Of a stretch of DNA of 64,000 nucleotides, positions 36,901 to 43,217 are shown one piece after another; the stretch's first letter is position 1; every line of letters begins with the position of its first letter. Location of the stretch: positions 62,001 through 126,000 of the forward strand of contig JAEXYH010000040.1 of NCBI GenBank assembly GCA_023451735.1, written 5' to 3'. The notes beneath the pieces were generated by a model. The model was given only the letters and a program-made list of their open reading frames with translations, had not been told where the DNA came from and did not search any database. Position numbers and translations under genes: made by a program. This DNA is from Pseudomonadota bacterium (GTDB lineage Bacteria; Pseudomonadota; Alphaproteobacteria; Rhizobiales; Rhizobiaceae).

Positions 36901-37279
36901 GTGTGTTCATGCCCGGCGCCTCATAGGAGGCGATGGTGCCGGGGAGACGCGATATGATACCCACGTCGCCCGTCAGCTTGCCATTGTATGTACCAAGACC
37001 TGCATTTTGAAGCATGGCCGGGATATCGCTGACATATTTGCTTCCGTTGGCTTCTTGGAACATCAGCACATCCCAGTTGCCGTTTACCATGAAGTCGCGA
37101 GTGATTTCAGGGCTCTGCTTGAACTTGTTCCAGATGTTCAGTGACATCAGGCGCAGGGTTCCATCATCCGCATGGGACGGGCTGGCAATGACAATGGTCA
37201 GCGCCACGCCAGAAAAGAGGCTGGTGGCGCGGCGCCGGTTTTTTGATTTAGGTTTTGAAATTCGACCGTCGATAAGCAC
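33992..37279 (-). CDS. Autotransporter with endonuclease/exonuclease/phosphatase-type passenger
   Basis: 1095 residues. Signal peptide 1-37 has an extended basic N-region (KPKSKNRRRATSLFSG...SPSHA|DD). Residues about 38-385 form an endonuclease/exonuclease/phosphatase domain with MSLNIWNKF, DVLMFQEANG, NPVIVAGDFNAGD and LSDHEPVAHEF. Residues about 480-800 are beta-helix-like repeats (TLNLTAINAYTGDTNVKGG, then GTGTVGNLAIADGGTLAPGNSIGTLNVAGN). Residues about 825-1095 are an autotransporter barrel ending YLGVKF. The GTG at 37279 is chosen because GGAG lies 7 nt upstream. The passenger could be a surface or released DNase, phosphodiesterase or sphingomyelinase-type enzyme; the sequence does not discriminate. 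Confidence 0.92.
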   Translation of the reverse strand: MLIDGRISKPKSKNRRRATSLFSGVALTIVIASPSHADDGTLRLMSLNIWNKFKQSPEITRDFMVNGNWDVLMFQEANGSKYVSDIPAMLQNAGLGTYNGKLTGDVGIISRLPGTIASYEAPGMNTQGRFVTYQDIDGEAGRPKTTVGTIHFDYSDEATKRVVEAKALNEWAKAATNPVIVAGDFNAGDVSERGLHSRSQQELLLRVYTKSANSFYYDLLKQYAKDQVALDKFIADWKGKPGADIDKAAIPSDLFEDEIYPVAGNEPQTMNLLKKQFMLLQTEGEREQFKPHDLNDGSATWPSAGEDATNTWGSWHRVKIDHFLVSRPFGKWYMIADDPNDPYLGVIKDVYVTRPDGSKTPLSDHEPVAHEFKWIGPSLETYKQTVDGAQVDKTRLVWGKNATTFADGKEFYLTRNNMRRDVYLGQISDENGKAILSRLTDTEKKTLLDCKSKDPRFAQAIVDYCIDDHGFIGETLVADGGTVIVDEDAALGSSNAALRLDSGALRIAGTGMQKLDRSVILETGGGTLDIADVTNSVVIDRTVSGIGSLTKTGNGTLNLTAINAYTGDTNVKGGRLAVNGSIANSGKTTVFDGGVIGGTGTVGNLAIADGGTLAPGNSIGTLNVAGNLDFAKGSTYQVEVDESGKTDRVTVTGKTTISGGTVMNIAAGSNYKPLTDYSIISSAGGIDGQFDSIVSNFAFLDPSLTYGAGSLTMRLERNDTAFDGVASTFNQRSAALGVDSLGFGNTLYDAIVSLDAETARSAFTQVGGEIHASTYGVLLDNSQIVRDGAFDRLRSGLGGKDRGTTELHIGESGVAAGAADAGSVGFWTRSYGAWANKDGDGNAYGVDQSAGGVLVGLDGMVGNDWRIGAFGGYGHTSVSTDWLASKSDVDQFDLGVYAGTYLGPVGLRFGASHSWNNVDSERSLFIPGVTERLTAGYDASTSQIFGEISYQHQIGRAIFEPFANLAYVNFQNDDFSERGGAGALSVDDGSRNAVFTELGLRAATEFTLQETTGMLHGSISWRHADGDVTPETKMVLSGGSAFEVRGAPLAEDVAVLNVGVGFDLSKKAALTLSYTGKFGSGASQNGINGYLGVKF

Positions 37280-37358
37280 GTAACACTCCGTTGAAACGTA
37301 ACTCCGAACAGACGCGGCGATAGGCAAAAGGCCATCTGCAACAACGCGCCAGCGGACG

Positions 37359-37393
37359 AAATGTCACTTTGCATACTTAAATGTCACTTTTGC
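37359..37393 (-). promoter_or_regulatory. Direct-repeat operator candidate upstream of the autotransporter
   Basis: AAATGTCACTTTGC at 37359-37372 is repeated as AAATGTCACTTTTGC at 37379-37393, a 20-bp period (two helical turns). The pair lies 80-114 nt upstream of the autotransporter GTG start. Such a tandem arrangement suits two regulator dimers on one face of the DNA. The neighbouring DeoR protein is one possible binder. Confidence 0.55.
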
Positions 37394-37813
37394 TACATTT
37401 TGGGCGAAGACGCACCTTTTTCGTGTGCTGAGCCATCGCATCGCCTATTTCGAGCGGCGATTAACCGCTTTAGTAGTGGTAGTGCCGGTCGGTACTGCGC
37501 TCCATCCGGGTCGCGGTGCCTCCTCGCTGGCGTCCCGTGCAAGTGCTTGACACCCAGTGGCACCCGATCGCGGCTCCTGCCTTGGTTTCGTGTTTTTCGC
37601 TGCCCTCCTCCTGTACCAACCAGTACCGGACATGACGACGCGCACCTGCCTTGCCGGATGCGCATGCGAGCCGGAATCAGCCTTTAGATAGTCGAGCTTT
37701 ACCTGATAGTTGTCGGCTGGATAGCGACGGCGATTCACGCGGCCCGCCGCCTGGGCAGTTTCGTTTGAAGAACCGTCCGCTCCAAATCCCCTGTTCGTCC
37801 CTTACGAGAACCG

Positions 37814-37844
37814 ACGGCGGCAAGCCATATAGGCTTGCCGCCGT
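37814..37844 (-). terminator. Strong hairpin downstream of the AztD-ZinT gene
   Basis: A perfect 13-bp stem (37814-37826 with 37832-37844) with loop ATATA lies about 60 nt after the stop codon of the zinc chaperone gene. It lacks a T-run on either strand, so it may be a Rho-independent-like or RNA 3'-end hairpin. Confidence 0.6.
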
Positions 37845-37902
37845 TACGCAAGTCTCAGCAGCTTCGTCCTGGTGGCCCGGACGCTATTTTATATTGGTGC
37901 GA

Positions 37903-39711
37903 TCAATGCGCCTTCATTTCGCTGACGATCTCCTCCGCCTTCAAGGAAGACGGGTAATAGGTCGGCCAGTTCGTCACTTCCTCAAGCAGTGCTGCACGAT
38001 CATTGCCCCAGTAGATGTGGTAGTGATCGGTCTTTTCCGGCGCGATCTTGTGGTCGCTGAACTGGATGAACTGCGGGGCATCCGCGTCACCTTCAGCCTT
38101 CTTGAAGACGAAACGCACGCCGCGGTTACCCTTTTTATAGGTCAGTATTTCTTTGCCATCATAGGCGTAAGTCGCTTTCTTGGGCTTGCCGCTTTTGTAG
38201 AAACTTACTTGATCGCCCTCAATGGTGATGCGCTCGACATCGGTCTTGTAGCCGACCTCATACTCTGCACGAATCTGCTCAATGCTTGATGAGCCCTTCT
38301 CGGCCTTGTGTGCCCAGACCGGATCGAGTGTGCCGTCCTGCAAATACGGATAGACCGACTGCCAATCCCCGGCATAGTCCAACAATGGACGATCCTTTAC
38401 CTGGCTATCCTCGAAATAACCTGCATAAATCCTGGGATCCCCATGGCTGTGGTCGTGACCGGCGTGATCATGGCCCTCGCCGCCCTCGTGCACCTTGCCG
38501 CTGCCACCGACCACCGCGATGTTGTAAGGTTTGCCTTCCACCTTGATCGCGCCGACTTCATTCAGCTCCGTCTTTGAAATGCGACGCACCACTCCGGCAT
38601 TCGGGTCGCTCATCACGACTTCATCGCCTGCCATGGCGATGCGCGGACGCGGATCGTTCCAGTGGCCGTCCATGGAATAAGGTTCGGTCACCTCGGCGCT
38701 TTTCGACAGCCTGCCGTCCAGAACATCGATCTGGTGGAGGGAGCCGTCCTCGGTGAGAACGTAACCGAAGCGGGCGTTTGCGGGATCGAGCACGAAATCG
38801 ATCCTGCGGAACGGCAGCTCGATGTAGCGGAAATTCGGCGCATCGACCGGGTCCACGACAACGAGGCCCTTGGCTCCGTAATTGCCGAGAAACACCTGCA
38901 TGCTCTTGGCGCCAAGCAAAGTTCCCGTTGTCTGTCCGCTCGGCAGCTCAGCCGGATAGCTGAGCAGCTTGGTCTCGGGGCCGTCCTTGCCAGCCGTGAC
39001 GGTCAAAATACCCTCCTTGCAGCCTGCAGCGAGGTAGGCGCCGGAGAAGGCTTCGCCGTGAATGCCAGTGCAGGTCGCCACGTCGCCGACCGGCGTACCG
39101 TCCGCTTTGACCGCCTGAAGGCCGACGCGCGTCGGAGCAGCATCACCATCGACGGGAGCGTCCGAGGCGACAGTCGTCACCCATGCACTTCCGACAGGCG
39201 CCGCAAAGCCGTGATGCGCACGGGCTTGGCTCAGCCGAGTGGACTCGATCCCACCCTGCGAAAGTTCGTACGCATCGACGATTTCGTTATAACCACCCTT
39301 ATCGAAATTGACGACGATCTTGCCGTCATGGTCGATGACGTGGAAAGGCCGCGGCCCGCTCAGGAGTTGCTGGATCACCGACGGGTCGGCAATCTCAATG
39401 TCCGAATGATCGCCATGGGCGTGAAGCGAAATGCCGCTATTGATGAAGGTGATGGTATCGTTGTCGGATTGGACCGAAACGATCGCCGCTCCTTCGTTCA
39501 CACTGTATAGTTTGTTCTGCCCCTTCGTTTCGAACGTCCAGCGGTTTTCCGGTTTGCTCACATCGAAGGCCGTCACCTTTCCGCCTGCGTGGTCACCGAC
39601 AAAGACGCGATAGAGCGTCACATCTTCCTTGTCATCGTGCGCGAATGCTGCCGAGCCAATCGGGCTCACCGATATTGCAAGGGCGGAAACTCCCAGGATC
39701 AAGTGTTTCAC
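37903..39711 (-). CDS. aztD: Fusion of periplasmic zinc chaperone AztD with ZinT
   Basis: 602 residues. Signal peptide 1-24 (SAAFA|HDD). Residues about 25-405 are an AztD-type beta-propeller zinc metallochaperone (VTLYRVFVGDHAGGKVTAFD, a His/Asp-rich loop HAHGDHSD near 97-104). Residues 408-424 form a His-rich linker, HEGGEGHDHAGHDHSHG. Residues about 427-602 form a complete ZinT domain (DRPLLDYAGDWQSVYPYL, then metal ligands in FSDHKIAPEKTDHYHIYWG). AztD hands zinc to AztC, and ZinT is a separate zinc-starvation periplasmic protein in other bacteria. Start is GTG at 39711 with AAAGGAGAG upstream. A possible Zur box precedes it. The adjacent transporter is broken (39780-40369). Confidence 0.9.
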   Translation of the reverse strand: MKHLILGVSALAISVSPIGSAAFAHDDKEDVTLYRVFVGDHAGGKVTAFDVSKPENRWTFETKGQNKLYSVNEGAAIVSVQSDNDTITFINSGISLHAHGDHSDIEIADPSVIQQLLSGPRPFHVIDHDGKIVVNFDKGGYNEIVDAYELSQGGIESTRLSQARAHHGFAAPVGSAWVTTVASDAPVDGDAAPTRVGLQAVKADGTPVGDVATCTGIHGEAFSGAYLAAGCKEGILTVTAGKDGPETKLLSYPAELPSGQTTGTLLGAKSMQVFLGNYGAKGLVVVDPVDAPNFRYIELPFRRIDFVLDPANARFGYVLTEDGSLHQIDVLDGRLSKSAEVTEPYSMDGHWNDPRPRIAMAGDEVVMSDPNAGVVRRISKTELNEVGAIKVEGKPYNIAVVGGSGKVHEGGEGHDHAGHDHSHGDPRIYAGYFEDSQVKDRPLLDYAGDWQSVYPYLQDGTLDPVWAHKAEKGSSSIEQIRAEYEVGYKTDVERITIEGDQVSFYKSGKPKKATYAYDGKEILTYKKGNRGVRFVFKKAEGDADAPQFIQFSDHKIAPEKTDHYHIYWGNDRAALLEEVTNWPTYYPSSLKAEEIVSEMKAH

Positions 39712-39727
39712 TTTTCTCTCCTTTTTT

Positions 39728-39750
39728 AATGATATATCGTAACGTTTATG
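39728..39750 (-). promoter_or_regulatory. Candidate Zur box before the AztD-ZinT gene
   Basis: AATGATATATCGTAACGTTTATG lies 17 nt upstream of the GTG start, next to the ribosome site. It shares AATG-x-TATATCGT and a terminal TATG or AATG end with the element at 40421-40443. AT-rich palindromic boxes of this kind are typical of alphaproteobacterial Zur sites, but the symmetry here is imperfect. Confidence 0.4.
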
Positions 39751-39779
39751 GGTTGAAATTTGCGACTGTTTTCCTGATC

Positions 39780-40369
39780 TCAGCCACGATTGATCGCCGC
39801 CACCAGGGTCTTCACGTTGTGCGCATCATTTCGATGTAGCTCCCCGCCACTCCATCCGGCACCAACAAAATCGCGCGCTCGTCGACGGCATTGAAGGGCT
39901 CGTCGAGGAGAATGAGGTCAACATCCTGCGCCAGTACGCGCGCAAACAGGGCACGCTGCAACTGTCCGCCGGAAAGCTTATCTATAGGTCGACTGTCGAA
40001 GCCTTCCGGACCGACGGCAACCAATCCCCGGGAAACGATCTTCCTGTCCTGGGGCCGACGGCATCCGAGCAGGCCACGCCGCGGCAAGCCCAACAATACC
40101 AGATCGATAACCCTTGCCGGGAAGGAGCGATCCAACTCGGATTGTTGGGGCAGGTAGGCGAGCCGGCCCCCCGGCTCGACAGAGTATGTCCCGCCAATGG
40201 GCCTCAGCAACCCGGCAATGCCCTTCATGAGCGTCGATTTGCCGGAACCATTTCCTCCGACTAACGCTAAAAGGCTTCCCTTGCGGACTATTCCGCTCAG
40301 GTGGTGCACCGCAGGATGCTGGTCATATCTCAGCGCCAAGTCGCGGAAAGTTAGGCAAGGTTGATACAC
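39780..40369 (-). pseudogene. aztA-aztC deletion remnant (zinc ABC transporter scar)
   Basis: From a GTG at 40369 the frame encodes an AztA-like zinc ABC ATPase: CLTFRDLALRYDQHPAVHHLSG, Walker A GGNGSGKST, signature LSGGQLQRA and Walker B LILLDEPFNAVDE. Right after the D-loop the sequence changes to LLVPDGVAGSYIEMMR, which resembles the C-terminal end of a metal-binding solute receptor. The frame stops at 39812, but moving by one base restores HNVKTLVAAINRG and a stop at 39780-39782. The simplest reading is a deletion that removed the end of aztA, all of aztB and most of aztC, followed by a 1-nt loss. The ATPase lacks its H-loop and should be inactive. Confidence 0.75.
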
Positions 40370-40833
40370 GGTCCGGTTTTCTCTCGTCGATCCAACGCAG
40401 CTAGAAAATCCACAATAGGTAATGTTATATCGTTTATATAATGTCTGATGCTTGGGCAACCCAGAGATCACAAACCGCCGTGGAAAACTCGCAGCGGGAA
40501 GGATTAGACCGTTGACGGAAACGAATGTGCCGTCAGGCAGGGAAAACAGCTCACGCCAGCCTTGGAAATGACGCCATTCGCGCGGCGTGCCGATGGATTA
40601 AATAAACAATGTTCCTCATGGTCCGCCACCTGCGCACCGCGCGAGGAGCCAGAGCCTCAAGCATGTCAGGTATCGGCGCCAGAAGCATGCCATAGCCGAT
40701 GAGCTCAACACGTGATCGAGATGGATCAGGCACCAAGCCACTATAGTCGGCGTAATTCGAGCTAAAGATCGCGATCAAGGAAAGGGTGTGACTTGAATAG
40801 CCGGACCCCATCTTATCCGTTTAAACCGCCCTC
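40370..40833. other. Degraded region upstream of the aztA remnant
   Basis: 464 nt with no supported intact gene. It contains the candidate Zur box. A leftward open frame of 86 codons (40551-40811) reads YADYSGLVPDPSRSRVELIGYG and then RRWRTMRNIVYLIHR, faintly like ferric-reductase-type membrane proteins. It has no ribosome site or complete domain, so it is probably decayed coding DNA. Confidence 0.4.
40421..40443 (-). promoter_or_regulatory. Candidate Zur box before the aztA remnant
   Basis: AATGTTATATCG followed by TTTATATAATG forms an imperfect AT-rich inverted repeat about 50 nt upstream of the aztA-like GTG. Its left half matches the element before the AztD-ZinT gene. Together they suggest that both zinc genes were under one zinc-responsive repressor. 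Confidence 0.45.
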
Positions 40834-41838
40834 TCAGGGAAGCATTGCGAAAGAGTTATCCGTTTTACCTGTCCCCGTTCCCGGCGCTCTGGCCGGCACG
40901 GTATCGAGCCGGCGGGCCGATTTGAAACTCTCATCGGCACGAAGATCTGGCATGCTGTGCATTGTCTCAATGAAACGTTTGGCGACTGGCTGAAGCGAAC
41001 GATCCGCTTTGCGAATAATGCCTACCCGGCGATTGAACCAGGGCGCATCAACGAGTTTGTAAGCGAGGCCCGTCATATTGCCAGCCTCTACCGCGGATGT
41101 CGGCAGAATGGCGACGCCGACCCCTGCCCGCACCATGCTCAGCGCCGTCGACATGTAGTTGGCTTCCATGACTACATTGACTTCGCACCCCTCGCGGTCC
41201 ATCGAGCGCTCGAAAAGCACCCGGACTGTGCTGTTCCTTCGCGTCAGGACGAGCGGATAGGAAGTAAAGTCACTGATCTGCAGAACAGGCGCCGCATTGG
41301 CCAGCGCATGGCCGACGGGGAAAAACGCGCAGAGGCTATCGGACACATAGTCTTCGACCTTTATGCTTCGATCGGAACTGATCCGCGTTCCGATGCCGAA
41401 ATCGACCTCTTCGGCTTTGACAAGTTTGATGATGTCTTCGCCGACAACATCCCAGACGTTGATCTCGATCCCAGGGTTCTGCTCGCGGAAAATCATGATC
41501 GCACGCGGCAGAAAGCTTGCTGCAACAGACGGTAAGGCGGCAATCTTGACTATGCCCCTTCGCGCATAGGTGAGGTCCGTTGCGGCGAGCAGAATCTCGT
41601 CCATGTTCATGGCCAGACGCTCCATCAGCGGCAGAATGTTGCGCCCGGCCGGCGTCAGCTCTACCCTCCGCTTGTTGCGATCGAAAAGCTTGATGCCCAA
41701 TTGCTCTTCGAGCTGATTGATCTGTACCGTCAACGTTGGCTGTGACACGTTCAGTTCCTGTGCAGCGCGCGTGAATTTCAAGTGCTGCACAATGGCCAGA
41801 AAGGCGCGAACCTGGCGGAAACTGGGTGGAAGGCTCAT
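40834..41838 (-). CDS. LysR-family transcriptional regulator
   Basis: 334 residues. The N-terminal winged helix (FRQVRAFLAIVQHLKFTRAAQELNVSQPTLTVQINQLEEQLGIKLFDR) is standard LysR, followed by the two-lobed ligand domain (GIVKIAALPSVAASFLP from about 95; VGVAILPTSAVEAG near 255). The C-terminal 30 residues after MHSMPDLRADE are longer than usual. It is separated from the hydrolase gene at 42074 by a terminator. The ATG overlaps by 4 nt the stop of a 33-62 codon leftward frame (ending MSMRKSTGFQ), which might be a leader peptide. Target genes cannot be assigned. Confidence 0.88.
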   Translation of the reverse strand: MSLPPSFRQVRAFLAIVQHLKFTRAAQELNVSQPTLTVQINQLEEQLGIKLFDRNKRRVELTPAGRNILPLMERLAMNMDEILLAATDLTYARRGIVKIAALPSVAASFLPRAIMIFREQNPGIEINVWDVVGEDIIKLVKAEEVDFGIGTRISSDRSIKVEDYVSDSLCAFFPVGHALANAAPVLQISDFTSYPLVLTRRNSTVRVLFERSMDREGCEVNVVMEANYMSTALSMVRAGVGVAILPTSAVEAGNMTGLAYKLVDAPWFNRRVGIIRKADRSLQPVAKRFIETMHSMPDLRADESFKSARRLDTVPARAPGTGTGKTDNSFAMLP

Positions 41839-42021
41839 TGGAAACCGGTACTCTTTCGCATGGACATCTCATTTCGATCGCCGAAGGACTGCATCGCAGG
41901 AATGACGGCCGCAACGGCGGCGGGGATCGAAATCATGGCTAAAGCATCAGGAGCCTGACGAGATTGATCGTTGTCATGAAACACGAACAAATCTCCTTGC
42001 TGTCCATTCACTACGGACAAC

Positions 42022-42051
42022 AAAAAAGCTGCGGCATGATCTTGCCGCAGC
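42022..42051 (-). terminator. Rho-independent terminator of the haloperoxidase-like gene
   Basis: A 9-bp stem (42028-42036 with 42043-42051) with loop TGATCT, followed on the minus strand directly by six T residues, lies 23 nt after the stop codon at 42074. Confidence 0.88.
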
Positions 42052-42073
42052 CTCTATTCGGAAGTCGGACCGC

Positions 42074-43051
42074 TCAGCCCTGGATGAAGGCCAGCAGATC
42101 GGCGTTCAGGACGTCGGCATGGGTCGTCAGCATTCCATGCGGATAACCGGCATAAACCTTCAGCGTACCGTTCTTGACCAGTTTGACGGAGAGCTTGCCT
42201 GCATTGTCGATCGGCACCACTTGGTCGTCGTCGCCATGCATGACGAGGACCGGTACGGTAATAGCCTTGAGGTCCTCGGTCTGGTCGGTTTCGGAAAAGG
42301 CCTTGATGCCTTCGTAATGAGCCTTGGCGCTGCCCATCATGCCCTGGCGCCACCAATTCTGGATCACGCCCGGATAAACCTTCGCGCCTTCGCGGTTGAA
42401 GCCGTAGAACGGGCCGGTCGGGAAATCGACGAAGAGCTGCGCACGGTTTTCGGCGACGCCCTTCCGGATCCCGTCGAAAACTTCGATCGGCACGCCGCCG
42501 GGATTGCTCTCGGTCTTCAGCATCAGCGGCGGCACGGCGGATACGAGAACCGCCTTGGCGACGCGACCGGCCGGCTGGCCGTATTTAGCAACATAGCGGG
42601 CAACTTCGCCGCCGCCGGTGGAGTGGCCGATATGGACGGCATTCTTCAGGTCGAGATGCTCGACGACGGCAAAGGCGTCAGCGGCGTAATGGTCCATGTC
42701 GTGACCTTCGGAGACCTGGGCCGAGCGGCCATGTCCACGGCGGTCATGGGCGACCACGCGAAAACCCTTGGAGAGAAAGAACAGCATCTGCGCGTCCCAA
42801 TCGTCCGACGAGAGCGGCCAGCCGTGGTGGAAAACGATCGGCTGAGCGTCCTTCGGACCCCAGTCCTTGTAGAAGATTTCGACGCCGTCCTTGGTGGTGA
42901 TCGTGCTCATGGTCTTGTTTCCTTCCGTGGGGTGTTGGGTGGATGCAGCATTAGCTGCGAGGGAGAATGAGGATGGGAGTGCAAGGGTTGCAGCGACAGC
43001 GGCTCCAGAGAGCAATGCGCCGCGGCGCGTAAGGGAAAGATCGTTAGCCAT
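42074..43051 (-). CDS. Alpha/beta hydrolase (non-haem haloperoxidase/arylesterase type)
   Basis: 325 residues. The core from about residue 48 (MSTITTKDGVEIFYKDWGPKDAQPIVFHHGWPLSSDDWDAQ) is a typical chloroperoxidase-like hydrolase. The nucleophile Ser is in GHSTGGGE, the acid Asp in VMHGDDDQVVP and the His in YPHGMLTTHAD. Residues 1-34 form a Tat-like leader (LTRRGALLSGAAVAATLALPSS). A second start at Met48 (42910) has its own GGAAGGAAAC site, so a leaderless cytosolic form may also be made. The promoter carries copy 1 of the AATTGC element. Likely an esterase or lactonase; cofactor-free haloperoxidase activity is a side reaction of the family. Confidence 0.9.
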   Translation of the reverse strand: MANDLSLTRRGALLSGAAVAATLALPSSFSLAANAASTQHPTEGNKTMSTITTKDGVEIFYKDWGPKDAQPIVFHHGWPLSSDDWDAQMLFFLSKGFRVVAHDRRGHGRSAQVSEGHDMDHYAADAFAVVEHLDLKNAVHIGHSTGGGEVARYVAKYGQPAGRVAKAVLVSAVPPLMLKTESNPGGVPIEVFDGIRKGVAENRAQLFVDFPTGPFYGFNREGAKVYPGVIQNWWRQGMMGSAKAHYEGIKAFSETDQTEDLKAITVPVLVMHGDDDQVVPIDNAGKLSVKLVKNGTLKVYAGYPHGMLTTHADVLNADLLAFIQG

Positions 43052-43138
43052 GCTTGTCTCCGGGTGTTCTGTCGCTTGTCACAGGCGACACTATCTCTGT
43101 CTGACGAGGGGATATTGCTCAATTTTACTGAGACCAAC

Positions 43139-43182
43139 AATTGCGTTAATATTTTCGATTTAATTGCACTTATTGAAATAAT
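43139..43182 (-). promoter_or_regulatory. AATTGC element, copy 1 (hydrolase gene)
   Basis: AATTGC at 43139, a second AATTGC at 43162 (23-nt period), and GAAATAAT at 43175. The element ends (near edge) 87 nt before the ATG at 43051. It has the same spacing as the copies at 45357, 48860 and 51913. Confidence 0.75.
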
Positions 43183-43217
43183 GGCGTGGGAGACAATTGC
43201 CGCCCATGCCAAGCTTG

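Larger units (their letters stand above)
37280..37902. other. Intergenic region between autotransporter and zinc chaperone genes
   Basis: 623 nt. Near the autotransporter it carries a pair of direct repeats (37359-37393). Near the zinc gene it carries a 13-bp hairpin (37814-37844). The middle part (37440-37760) is GC-rich, open in several short frames with no recognisable product, and may be decayed sequence. Confidence 0.5.
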
